From: Gambelia wislizenii | Lineage: Eukaryota; Chordata; Lepidosauria; Squamata; Crotaphytidae | Reading direction: 5' to 3' | Assembly (NCBI GenBank): GCA_030847615.1 | Contig: JAUMIR010000003.1 | Span: 26,782,501-26,846,500 of the forward strand | Length of the DNA stretch: 64,000 nucleotides | In this document: one piece after another, positions 22,865-32,942 of the stretch | How the letters are laid out: each line of letters begins with the position of its first letter | How positions within the stretch are numbered: the first letter of the stretch is position 1 | Made by a program: the position numbers and the translations under genes | The notes under the pieces: model-generated | Told to the model about the DNA's origin: nothing | Database searches by the model: none | The model's input: only the letters and a program-made list of their open reading frames with translations

Positions 22865-23530
22865 CCTGCAATGCAGCATTTCACAAATGAAAACCAGGAT
22901 ATATGTGGCCGAGCAACATTAGTGTGTGGCCACGATGGTTATTAACAAGGAAGAACAGAAAGCTAGGAGAGGTTGTAGCACTTTGCTTTTGCCTGAGACT
23001 ACTAGGAAGAGCAAGATTCCACCCTCTCCTCCTTGCTGAGTTGATTAAATGGAAACTACTTTTTACTTAGTTTGCAGCTGTTGAAGTAAGCTGGAAATGA
23101 AGGAGGAAAGTGGGAGGGAGAGAAAAAGTGGGACTCTAGAGGTTATCAGATGTGGGGGAACACACCAAAAAAATCATGTTCCCAACCATGTCAGAAGATT
23201 GCTAGAAGAACAGAGAGGGAGATGTTACCCGACATCACATCCTTCAGCCATTCCCGTGGGATAGCGCTGCCACACACAAAGCTTCCCTTTTTCATTGATG
23301 AAGACAAGCCACCAATAAAAAGGGACTCCTTACTGACGCCCATGCTATGCCCCCAGAATGCTGAAGGATGGCATCATCTGGTAAGGTTGCCCCTTCCTGT
23401 TCTCCTAGCGATCGTCTGATGCGTTTCTTGCTGCGTCTGATAACCTCCACTGTGAAAGCAGCTGAAAAAGTGGGGCAACAGAGGATTAATCAGGAGCAAA
23501 AAACAAAACAAAACCAAAAAACATTCACAC
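22865..23530 (+). repeat. Same repeat family (copy 2), interrupted by a MITE at 23136
   Basis: The left part is 22865-23135. The text resumes at 23449 with ACTGTGAAAGCAGCTG, matching the phrase GGGACTTTTTAAAAGCAGC near 43815. The interruption is the 313-bp element at 23136-23448. Confidence 0.6.
23136..23448. mobile_element. Short Harbinger-like MITE with ACT target duplication
   Basis: Ends read CTAGAGGTTATCAGATG and GCGTCTGATAACCTCC, an imperfect inverted repeat. ACT lies immediately outside on both sides (23133-23135 and 23449-23451). The host repeat reads continuously when it is removed. Related in termini to the 11991 and 18129 elements. Confidence 0.7.
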
Positions 23531-23840
23531 AAGCACAGAAACAAAAGTACACCAGGGAGGTTCATAAAAATAGTGTCCCCTACCTGGCTGTCATGATCTC
23601 ACCTGGAAGTGTTCTGTCGTTGATGTTGTATTCACGTAAGCACAATAGTGTAAGATTTCAAACACCAGCAACACTGGCAAAAAAGTGTCACTGGAGATCT
23701 ATTGATGGTTTGGCCCATCAATACAAAGGAATGGCTTTTGGACAAGACAAAAGTGCGAAAGGACATCATTTGATACGCGTGCTCTTTCGTGTTAATTAAG
23801 AATCATTATGATGCCATATTTGTTTGATCTGATAAAGTCC
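23530..23840 (-). mobile_element. Partial GGACTTTATCAGA-family MITE, minus orientation
   Basis: It ends with CTGATAAAGTCC at 23840. The interior matches 11190-11509 closely, including CACCAGGGAGGTTCATAAAA, CTGGAGATCTATTGATGG and TCATTATGATGCCATATTTG. The left part is missing. Confidence 0.65.
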
Positions 23841-24162
23841 AGACTCAGATAGTGAGGAAGAGGCTCAAGATAGTGATGCCGAGTGCCAAGACAGTGAGAC
23901 AGAATGCAAAGGGCCAAGAAGGCATGGCAGTTTCAGAACAACAAAACACAGAGCTAACAGGACCTACCATGGAAGAATGAAGTAGGGAAAAGAAGCGGCT
24001 ATGAAGGAAAGTCATTTAAGAACCAAATGCTCATTAAGCAGGGAACAGGTGTGTGCTGACAATGGATCATACATTCCAGTCCCTCCCTCAAGGAAACTTG
24101 TAGCTCACAACCATTCTCTCCAGTGTAAGCCACATTCCTGACCCATGTTCCTGGTTCTGTCA
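23841..24162. other. No gene seen
   Basis: About 320 bp, purine-rich near 23850-23930 (repeats of a GACAGTGAG-like phrase); nothing recognisable. Confidence 0.4.
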
Positions 24163-24199
24163 TCAATAGGAGTATAGTGTCTAGATCAAGGGAAGTAAT

Positions 24200-25578
24200 C
24201 TCTCTCTGGTTTTTCTTCGCAAATGAAGATTCAGGAAGGACTCATCCCGCGCTTTCCGCAAGCGCGCTGATGACTAAAAAGGCCAATCTGAGATAAACAA
24301 GTCTGGTTGCAGAAAGCACAGCAGAAGATCTCCTTGGGTGATGTTTCTGGGTTGTGATTCTTTCTGTGTTGTCGTTTCTCTTTGAGACTTGTTCAGCGTG
24401 AGTTCTCAAATAAGGCTGCAGCATTGTGGATAGTGTGTCTCCATGCCTCCCGATGTGAGGCTAGGGCAGACCATTGCTGGTGATCAATTTGGCCGAGCCT
24501 GAGATGTTGTTTCAGGGAGTCCTTGTATCGCTTTTTTGGAGTGCCCCTCTTATGCTGACCCATGGCGAGTTCACCGTAGAGTACTTTTTTGGGGAGGCGA
24601 TGGTCCTCCATCCTAGAAACGTGCCCTGTCCAGCGCAGCTGTGTTCCCAATATCATGGCCTCAATGCTGGTGATCCCTGCTTGCTCAAGGACAGCAACAT
24701 TCATCACACAGTCAGTCCAGTGTATATTTAGGATTATGCATATACAGCGCTGATGAAAGCGTTCGAGGAGTCGTAAGTGGTGGCGATAGGTGACCCATGT
24801 TTCAGACCCATAAAGAAGAATAGACAGTACAATGGCTCTATACACACTGATTTTTGTCCTTTGCCTCAGGTGTTTATTACTTCAGACCCTTTTGTAAAGT
24901 CTTCCAAATGCGCTATATGCCTTTGCTAATCTGTGATCAATCTCTTTGTCAATCTTGGCATCTGAGGAGATGATGCTTATCAGGTAGGTGAACTGCTGAA
25001 CGGACTTAAGCACAGATTTGCCGACGGCAATGTGGGGATGGTGGTGTTCGTCCTGTGGTGCAGGCTGGTAGAGAACTTCCATTTTCTTCAGGTTGACTTC
25101 CAGCCCAAACAGTTCTGCAGCTGCTGCGAAGCAGGATGTTAGGTGCTGCAGAGCTGCTTTTGTGTGGGCAACAAGGGCAGCATCATCAGTGAAGAGCAGC
25201 TCGCGAACTAAATAGTTTAGAGTCTTTGTGTGAGCCCTCAGATGGCTTAAGTTAAACAAGCTACCCTCAGTATGGTAACGTATATAGATGCCGTCTTCTT
25301 CTTCGAGCTCTGCCGTAGCCCTTTGGAGCATCATGCTGAAGAAGATTGTAATAAAGTTGGAGCAAGAACACAACCTTGCTTCACTCCATTAGTTATTAGA
25401 AAGGGCTCTGAAAGAGCATCGCCATATTTGACTTGACCGTGCTGGCCCTCGTGTAGCAAGATAATCATTTTAAGGAATTTGGGGGGACATCCTAGTCTTT
25501 CCAGGATCTGCCACAGACTTTTTCTACTCACAGTGTCGGAGGCTTTGGTGAGGTCGACAAATGTTTCATAGAGACCGT
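24200..25578 (-). mobile_element. Non-LTR retrotransposon (copy B) inserted in CR1
   Basis: The 14-bp direct repeat TCAAGGGAAGTAAT (24186-24199 and 25579-25592) is the target duplication. The element's 3' end is at the left and carries an AGAGAG-type tail. Minus-strand reading gives, in element order, RT motifs FVDLTKASDTVSRKSLWQIL and VKQGCVLAPTL (25600-25370), the catalytic FTDDAALVAHT (about 25190), then SVQQFTYL, LYGSETW, ERFHQRC, LRWTGHVSRM and PKKRYKDSLKQ. The 5' end is truncated. It is the longest copy of this family in the window. The clade is undecided (I/Vingi- or RTE-like). Confidence 0.85.
24393..24845 (-). pseudogene. RT C-terminal domain of LINE copy B (150 codons)
   Basis: An open frame within copy B. 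It starts internally at MYRAIVLSILLYGSETW and covers the conserved region after RT: a helix-rich stretch with [51 protein letters not shown] and PKKRYKDSLKQHLRLGQID. This arrangement is typical of the C-terminal part of certain non-LTR polyproteins. The RT core lies in separate upstream frames (24882-25373 and 25331-25600), so frameshifts divide the original ORF. Not functional. Confidence 0.8.
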
Positions 25579-25600
25579 TCAAGGGAAGTAATAGTGCCAC
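24882..25600 (-). pseudogene. RT core of LINE copy B, in two frames
   Basis: Frame 25600-25331 holds the palm motif A region VDLTKASDTVSRKSLWQIL and motif B VKQGCVLAPTLL. Frame 25373-24882 holds motif C FTDDAALVAH and the following thumb region (GLEVNLKKMEVLYQP, SDAKIDKEIDHRLAKAYSAF). The motif A Phe-Asp pair of active relatives reads as SD here. The frames overlap, so a frameshift near 25340-25370 separates them. The first few codons before 25578 come from flanking CR1 sequence. Confidence 0.78.
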
Positions 25601-26134
25601 TCTATTCAGCTTTCGTCAGACCTCACCTGGAAAACTGTGTCCAGTTCTGGGCACCAGAATTCAGGAAAGATATTAAGAAGCAGGAATGTGTCCAGAGGAG
25701 GGCGACCAAAATGGTGGGAGGTCTGGAAGCCATGCCCTATGAGGAGCAGCTTAGAGAGCTGGGTATGTTTAGCTTGGGGAAGAGAAGGTTAAGAGGGGAC
25801 ATGGTAGCCATATTTAAATATTTGAAGGGATGTCATATTGAGGATGGAGCAAGCTTGTTTTCTGCTGCTCCAGAAACTAGGACACAGAGCAAAGGAATCA
25901 AACTACAGGAAAAGAAATTCCATCTATACATTAGCAAGAACTTCCTGACAGTAAGAGCTATTTGGCAATGGACTGAACTACCACAGAGTGTGATGGAGTC
26001 TCTTCTTTGGAGGCTTTTAAACAGAGGCTAGATGATAATCTGTCAGGAATGCTTTGATTGTGTATTCCTGCATGGCAGGGGGTTGGACTAGATGGCTCTT
26101 GTGGTGTCTTCCAACTCTATGATTCTATGATAAC

Positions 26135-28500
26135 CTCAGACCTTGTTCCATTTGCTGACTACACTTTTGGATCTCCCTTTTGGACTGTCATTTGGCTTTA
26201 TTACTTGACAGTGTTTGAGTCGGACTCGCCTGACCACACTTGCTGGTGAGCCTCCGGGACTCTCCTGGGTTCAGTTGCCTCTTTCAGGGGCTGACCTTGT
26301 GTTGGCACCAAAACAGGAGAGTGGCAGCCCCTGTTGTGCAATGGGACACCATACATGGTGCCTCAATGTGCATTGTTGAAATTCACTAGAAAGGCTGTGT
26401 ATCATGTCAAAGGTCTAGCTACATTGTCATAAAGATACACATTGTAGCATCTGATGTAGGATCTCGGCCAACATTTATAGGTATCCTCTCTCTCTTCATG
26501 TCTTTTTTTCATTAAATAGGTTTAATTTTCCTTCTCCTCCTCTATTTTTCTTTTCTATCTTTCCTTCCTCTTCTTTGAACCATTTTGAAATAATGCCTAT
26601 TCCAATTCATCTCCTTATGATATGATTTTGTATTTATTCTTTAATATTTATTTCATTTTTTTCATTGTTCATTTCCAAGTTAAAAATTGGGAAATTAATA
26701 TAAAAACAAAACCAAAGTGATGATGAGATCAAATTGTCCTATTATAATCAAATATATGATAATAAAGAAATATTCTTCGCCTGCAAAAAAAAAAAAGCCA
26801 AACTTTTTTGTAATTTTAAAAATGTCACTGTGTTTAATTTTGTTTGTGGTGAGACAATCTGAGTCCCAATTGGGAGAATCTGGGATAGAAATTAAATAAA
26901 TAAATCATAGATAAAAATGGTCCAAAGCTGATAAAGATTTTCAGATTTCTTACCAAATATCAATCAAAGTTCAGTTGACCCCCAGATGCAGCTTGATGTA
27001 ACAGATATGAGATGAAGCCTTGAAGTCTTTCTGCCTTTGGGTACAGATGCACATGTGTCATGCAAATGGGCCATTCATACAAATTGCTCCCAGATGATTG
27101 CCAGGAGAAGAAAGCTGCATTCTGGAATTTTATGGGATTGTCAGGCATCATGCCACGTGCATAGCCAATTCATGCTGCGTGCTTGCACATGCATCCAGTC
27201 TTGGGAATCATTCTGGAAGTCATCTCATGGTTGTTGGGTATGGTCCCAGGGACTGTTACAGGAACTAATCAGAGAGACTCAGAATGGAGTTCTAAGTACC
27301 TTATGGTTTTGAGTCTGATGTGTGCTTTAGGTTGATCAAAATTTCCATCCTTTTGTAGTGGAAAGAGGAAGACTGGTATAGCAATAACATACATGGAAAA
27401 TAGTCACAAATCATTTATAACTTCCTGATTGTTAACAGGTGGTTATAGCCATAACTCTTCTTGGTTGATTTCAAACTGAGTTAGCCGATAATGGTCTCTT
27501 CTTGCTGTCTCCCCACCCCCAAGACCTTTAGCGTCACCTGTATGTTATCTTGTATTATTGGCAGGGAACTCAGGAAGAAACCAAATTATCAACACCCCTT
27601 TTTATGTCTTCTTAGATGGAAAGTGCCTGTTTAGTAGCTGTGATGTGTACACTTCTCAGTAATGGTGTCTGACAACTCCAAAATTGCAGAGCAGTGACTA
27701 AAAGCTGTATAAATTCTCCAATGCAGGCACATAAAGCCTGAGCACATTGTACTAAGTGCTTTTTTTGTCATAAAACAGCTGTTCGGAGATGGATCTTAAT
27801 ATTCCTGCTCTTGCCAAATGATGAGCATATGCTGATAACACTATGGGCTCTTCACAAACTGGTTGTTCCATCTTGTAGTCACCATAGTTTTGCAAGATTG
27901 CTCTATCTCTTCCTTTTAGATGCAAGGCAGTTGACCAAGGCTTATTGACAGATTCTCTGGAGGGCGTTCCTTAATGGCTATAGCCACTCACTGAATTGGC
28001 TGCAGGATGGTTTGCTGATGGTAGACCTTGTAACTATGGAATAGTATAGACACAACTCATCTGGCGGTAATGTAATTAATCATTTAGAGTCTCTTAGGAG
28101 AATGAAGATTCCATCTGGCATCATTGGATTTCTAAGACATAAATCTTAAATGGGAGTGCAAAGGCAGCTAAATTTTGTGGCTGCCAAATACCAAGGACAC
28201 ATACATTACTAGATGCTGGCAAAGCCTTTGCTCATACATAAAACATCTTACAATCAGGCTTCATTGTCCATTTTTATTACCAATGAGAATGAGGAGTGGG
28301 AGTAAATTGGTGGCAAAAGCTTGAGAAGCTTTGAAGATAATGTTTTCTAAATTGTTCACTGGACAGTCTTTCATTTTGGGGTGTGGGTGTAACAGTATTT
28401 TAGTATTTGGGCAAATGAAAGGTTGATGGTAGTGATTTTGGCATAGTATCATGGGTGGATGATGAGATGTCTTCTCATCATAGGAACTGGACATTGACAG
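26135..28500. other. No gene seen
   Basis: AT-rich with pyrimidine tracts (26480-26560). Small frames, for example 26960-27312, overlap on both strands and show no domain. Confidence 0.5.
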
Positions 28501-28509
28501 CTTTTAATA

Positions 28510-28552
28510 CACACACACACACACACATACACAAAACACACATACACGCACC
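28510..28552. repeat. (CA)n microsatellite, interrupted
   Basis: A run of CA dinucleotides (ACACACACACACACACAC) followed by an imperfect continuation. Confidence 0.9.
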
Positions 28553-28982
28553 ATGCCAAAAGCTGGAGTTTCTGAGAAGTATGGTAGAAACTGTACTGAA
28601 GATGTCATAGTAGACAGGGTTAATATGTTACTGAAATGCTGTTGAGATATGGACATAGTAGAAACTTCTCAATACCAGCAATAAGAATTAGCAGTAAAAT
28701 TTAGCATTGTTTCAGCATTTCAGAGCATTCACACATGCTTTCTCTCATACTTGTAAAGGTAGATCAATAATATCATATAAATACTATGAGGCAAACAAAC
28801 CGTGGATGAAAGCAAAAGCCAGGGTGTTAGACTGTACAATACCAGCTTCTAAATTCATGATGGAATACAGATATCCTGCTTCATAGCTCAGCCACTAAGT
28901 TCAGTATGCAGGAGTAGATCTCAGCTAATGTTAGCCCTGTTGAATACTCATTTGGTATGGTGTGGTTGAAAGTAATGGTGCA

Positions 28983-29209
28983 CAGTCAGCCTTCTGTATC
29001 CACAGATTCTGCATCCACTGATTCCTCCATCCATGGCTTGAAAATATCCACACACACCCCAAATGCAAACCTTGATTTTTTCCCCCCATTGTCTACAAAG
29101 GACACCATTTTACTTTGCCATTGTATATATTGGTACTTGAGCATCCACAGATTTTTGTATCCTCAGGAGGTCCTGCAACCAAAACCTTGCAGACACCAAG
29201 GGCCCACAG
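28983..29209. mobile_element. Tigger-like (pogo) MITE
   Basis: It opens CAGTCAGCCTTCTGTATCC and closes CCAAGGGCCCACAG. The interior has the typical phrases CCATGGCTTGAAAATAT, GACACCATTTTACT, TTGTATATA and GAGCATCCACAGATTTT. The second copy at 52481 is very similar. It is non-coding. Confidence 0.8.
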
Positions 29210-29348
29210 TACTATGCCAGGTCAGGCCATCTGGCATAGTACTCTTTTAGTCTGACTGCAAAGTTCTTTCCACTACCACTTGATTCATCTAACTGGATAT
29301 GTCAGGGATTGACATAGACCATCTGCATGTAGAGCAAATTAACTACAG

Positions 29349-29657
29349 TCAGTCTTCAATAATAATAATTAGGGTAAAATAGATTAGGAGGGATTTTGTT
29401 TGCATTTGGATGATAGGCATCCATGTATTTCCTGGGCCTACTAAGTCAAATCTGTCAAATTCATATTGGTCCCCCAGTCCTAGGACAAATCGTATCAACC
29501 GTGCATTTGTAATGATCCAATTTGTTTTCATGACACCAAGAAAACATTGCTGACCATGGTTAAAATCCAATTGACAAGCAAGTCTCTGCCAGGCTACCTC
29601 TGCTGTTGTCAGAGGGAAAGCTGACTCCTCTTCTCCAGTTCCTCCTTGGGTGTGCAA
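29349..29657 (-). other. Open reading frame of unknown nature (102 codons)
   Basis: The minus-strand frame reads as a plausible soluble protein segment (VAWQRLACQLDFNHGQQCFL, then LGLGDQYEFDRFDLVGPG) before a hydrophobic, AT-derived end. I do not recognise a family, and no splice sites or homologous copies are visible in the window. It may be a chance frame or part of an unnamed repeat or host exon. Confidence 0.2.
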
Positions 29658-30098
29658 TGCAGAGCTCTAGTCCCTTGGCCATCAATTAGCTGCAGGATGG
29701 ATCCTGGCATGTTCCAGCTGTAGCTGCACACCCAAGAAAGAAGAAGAAACCTTATAAGTTTGCTTCTTGTTTTCTCATTGTGTGTGTGCAGCCAGAATGG
29801 CTCAGGCATATCTCCAAAAGCCATCAATGGTCAATAAAATGGAACTACACCCATGAGCCCTCCCACCCCTGCTGCTGTTGCACATCTGGGAAAGGATATT
29901 GTGCAAAGAGGTACAGGATACCTCCTTCTGCAATATCCCAAACATTACATCTAAGCAGATGTTATGCCTGCATATGTTACCAAGAGGAACTAGCTCCATT
30001 CATGATTTGCTTCATTTGTATATTATTGATAAAGAAGTATACAGAAGATTCAGGAACATGTTCATTAAAAACTGACAACTTCTTCAGCATAATATGTA

Positions 30099-30385
30099 GA
30101 GTTGTGTGAAAAAGAAAGTACACCCTCTTTGAATTCTATGGCTTGACATAACGGGACATAATAACAATAATCTGTTCCTTAGTAGGTCTTAAAATTAGGT
30201 AAATACAACCTCAGATGAACAGCAACGCATGACATATTACACAGTGTAATATGTCATGTTGTTATTCATCTAAGGTTTTATTTACCTAATTTTAAGACCT
30301 ATTAAAGAATGGATGATTGTTATTATATGCTAATGTGTAAAACCATAGAATTCAAAGAGGGTGTATTTTCTTTTTCACACAACTG
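30099..30385. mobile_element. Palindromic mariner/Tc1-type MITE
   Basis: The two halves are inverted copies: AGTTGTGTGAAAAAGAAAG at the left, and a reversed CAGTTGTGTGAAAAAGAAAA at the right. The flank is TA on both sides (30097-30098 and 30386-30387). The centre is ACATATTACACAGTGTAATATGT-like, so the whole element can fold into one hairpin with few mismatches. It is non-coding. Confidence 0.85.
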
Positions 30386-30389
30386 TATT

Positions 30390-31718
30390 AAATACATTAA
30401 AATATACTACATTTTTGGTGCATATTTTAAAAAAAAGCTTCTTAGGCCTCTTAAGAAGCATTTGAGGGGATTTCCCCCCCCCCACGTTTTATGTCATTCT
30501 CTCATCAGTCAGGTTTCCTCCTCCAGCAACAAGTATCTAAAAGTAACAAAAATGTAACAAGTAAATTAACAAATAACTTCCAACACTGTAATGACTGATG
30601 ACAACAAATCACCTTTCAGACACTGCAGTAGATAATGGAAATTAATTAGTTTTTAAAGTAATTTCCCAAGCTTTCCTTTATATAGTCCTAGTTTTCCCTT
30701 GAAGTTGTTAAATGGAGTGATTGGGCTATCTCAGCCTTCCCATACCATGCACCCTCCAGATGTGTTGGACTACAACTTCAACACCATTGGTCAGCATGGT
30801 TAGTTGTGCTGTGTGGAGATAATGGGAATTTTAGCCAGAGACATTTGACAGAGGCAGACAGAGACTCACGTGACTGAATGTTCCTGCACACAAAAATAAA
30901 ATAAAATAATTAAAATTTAAAATCTTGCACATGGAAAACTGATCTTCGCCCTTGTCCCTGACACCCGCTTTTATGTGTGGAATGAATTTTGTGCAGAGAA
31001 GCATTTAGTTATCTACAGTGTGAAGTGGAACAACCCAGAGAAAGGTTTTCTGGTTTCATGAGAATTTGCTCTTGGTGTGAAGACATTCATGTATCTATTA
31101 CTGGAAAAAATATGAGAATTCACAGTCCTCAAATAGCAGACAGTAAAAAAAAAAATAACATACATATTCAGGACATTTGTGAAAATCATCATTTTTTTAT
31201 TTATGAAATGTCAAAAGCGAGATAACTTCTGGCCTTGGTTGAATAAAGTTACCCAGCAATTACTCACCCAGACAACCTTGTTCAGGTAGGAACAGGGAAA
31301 GTTTCCTTATTCCAAAGCAAATTGTTTGTCCATTGGTCCTATTATTATGTACTCTGGCTAGCAGAGACTCTCCAAGATTTTTCTTGTCCTCTATTACTTA
31401 CTTCAGAGTGTGAGTAATGGGGCCCTCCAGACATGTTCCTAGGAATCTTCACTATTGCCTTTGTTGGCCATGGCTTCTGAAACTCACAGTCTAACAATAT
31501 GTGGAGTGTTGCTTCATTCCCACCCCATCCTACCCGATCCTTCTAAACTACAGATTCTAGGGAATGAAAATTGCACGAAATGTTTTCAAGCCTGGGCCAC
31601 ACTATACTTGGCTTATTTTAGCACTTGCAACTGTAGGCAGTAGAGAAGCAAAAACGTATGTGAGCCATTCCCAGCATACTTTTCCTGCCTATAAATAACC
31701 CCTGCTGAACCTGAAATT
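30390..31718. other. No gene seen; hAT-like MITE trace
   Basis: A fragment near 30750-30845 (CCCTCCAGATGTGTTGGACT) resembles the hAT/Charlie-type palindromic MITEs at 53691 and 53941. The rest is AT-rich with frames lacking domains. Confidence 0.45.
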
Positions 31719-31936
31719 GCCATCATGGTTTATTGGTTTGAGTGTTATACTGGGACTCCTGGAAATCAGGCTTCAAATCCCCACTAGCCGTGAAAACACT
31801 CTGGGTGACTTTGGGCAAACAATACTCTCTCAGTCTTAAAGGATAGCAATGGCAAACCTCTCTGAATTAATCTCACCAAGAAAAGTGCATGATAGGGTTT
31901 CCATAAGTCAAAGGTGAGTTGAAGGCACAGAACAAT
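31719..31936 (+). mobile_element. tRNA-derived SINE (Sauria/BovB-tailed type)
   Basis: The tRNA-like head (TTTGAGTGTTATACTGGGACT, degraded box A region) is followed by box-B-like GCTTCAAATCC, the body phrase GGCAATGGCAAACC-like, CACCAAGAAAAG, and a BovB-like end GTTGAAGGCACAGAACAA. Confidence 0.75.
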
Positions 31937-32007
31937 TGCTGAACCTGATGTTTGGCCCCTAAAGTCCCTGTTTCTGGCAATGCCACTTTTAGGAGGAAAC
32001 AGTGTTA

Positions 32008-32336
32008 GGACTTTTTCGGACAAAGAAAAAACAATGCTAGCAGCCTCGCCACGTTGCAAGGCTGCAGCGCTGCAGGGCGTCCGTTTCACATGACGCCCGT
32101 CCCTAGCGGTACTGTTGCAGTACCGCTGGGACATTTGAGCATTATATTTAGCAGATTTTTACTCACAATCAACGATCGTGAGTAAAAATCGCCGAAATAT
32201 AACGCTCAAATGTCCCAGCGGTACTGCAACAGTACTGCTAGGGACGGGCGTCATGCGAAACGGACTCCCTGCAGCGCTGCAGCCTCACAACGTGGCGAGG
32301 CTGCTAGCGTTGTTTTTTCTTTGTCTGAAAAAGTCC
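32008..32336. mobile_element. Foldback (long palindrome) DNA element 1
   Basis: Two arms of about 155 bp are inverted copies with roughly ten mismatches, mostly CpG-type transitions, around a loop of about 11 bp (AATCAACGATC) near 32172. Termini are GGACTTTTTCGGACAAAG and CTTTGTCTGAAAAAGTCC. TTA flanks both ends (32005-32007 and 32337-32339). Each arm also contains its own small hairpin (AGCGGTACTG..CAGTACCGCT). It is GC- and CpG-rich against AT-rich surroundings and has no coding capacity of its own. Confidence 0.85.
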
Positions 32337-32608
32337 TTAGAAGTGCAACAACACTTAGCACTGGAGAATCAAAAATGCCTCAGAACGGGCAGTACCATTA
32401 GGATTAGATAGTTTGAGTAACCCACAGCCCTCCCTGCTTGTCTACCTATCCTGTTCCCTCTGTGATGTAAACTGTTACCCTTAGGGAAGTTTCCACCTCT
32501 TCTCCTACCCAGAACTCTCTCAGACCTCCTTAGAGATGTAGCTATCTTAGGATAGCACCCTGAATAACTTTCCTATCTTAGAATGGAATTTCTACAATAA
32601 AAGCCATA

Positions 32609-32939
32609 GGACTTTTTTGGACATTGATTTACCGCGCCAGAAGGCTCGTAACACTCGCGACACTGCTGTGCAGGAGGGGGCCATTTCGTACGACGCTGTC
32701 CCCCTGTCAAAATCAACTGTTTCAGTTCCATGAGAGATTGGAGGCAGCCGTGCCATATTTGGCTATTCTTTTACACATGGAAGTTGCCTGTGAATAAAAA
32801 ATGGCCAAATATGGTGCGGCTGCCTCCAATCTCTTGCGGTACTGAAACAGCGTCGTACGAAATGGGCCCCCTGCCGTGCAGCAGCGTTGCGAGTGTTACA
32901 AGCTTTCTGGCGTGGTAAATCAACATCTGAAAAAGTCCT
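32609..32939. mobile_element. Foldback (long palindrome) DNA element 2
   Basis: Termini GGACTTTTTTGGACATTG and CAACATCTGAAAAAGTCC are inverted copies, continuing through TTGATTTACC(A/G)CGCCAGAA. Arms extend to an AT-rich loop near 32775-32800. The left arm has about 20 extra bases (near 32702-32722). The flanks are ATA on the left and TTA on the right, so one copy of the duplication may have mutated. The arm sequence differs from element 1 apart from the termini. Confidence 0.8.
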
Positions 32940-32942
32940 TAG

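Larger units (their letters stand above)
24163..26134 (+). mobile_element. CR1 LINE 3' fragment, split by another LINE
   Basis: The CR1 text 24163-24199 ends AGATCAAGGGAAGTAAT and resumes at 25579 with TCAAGGGAAGTAATAGTGCC, running to a tail CTATGATTCTATGATA at 26134. The intervening 24200-25578 is a different LINE on the opposite strand. The CR1 part encodes only the C-terminal ORF2 stretch (open frame 25561-26031, with [20 protein letters not shown]). Confidence 0.88.
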
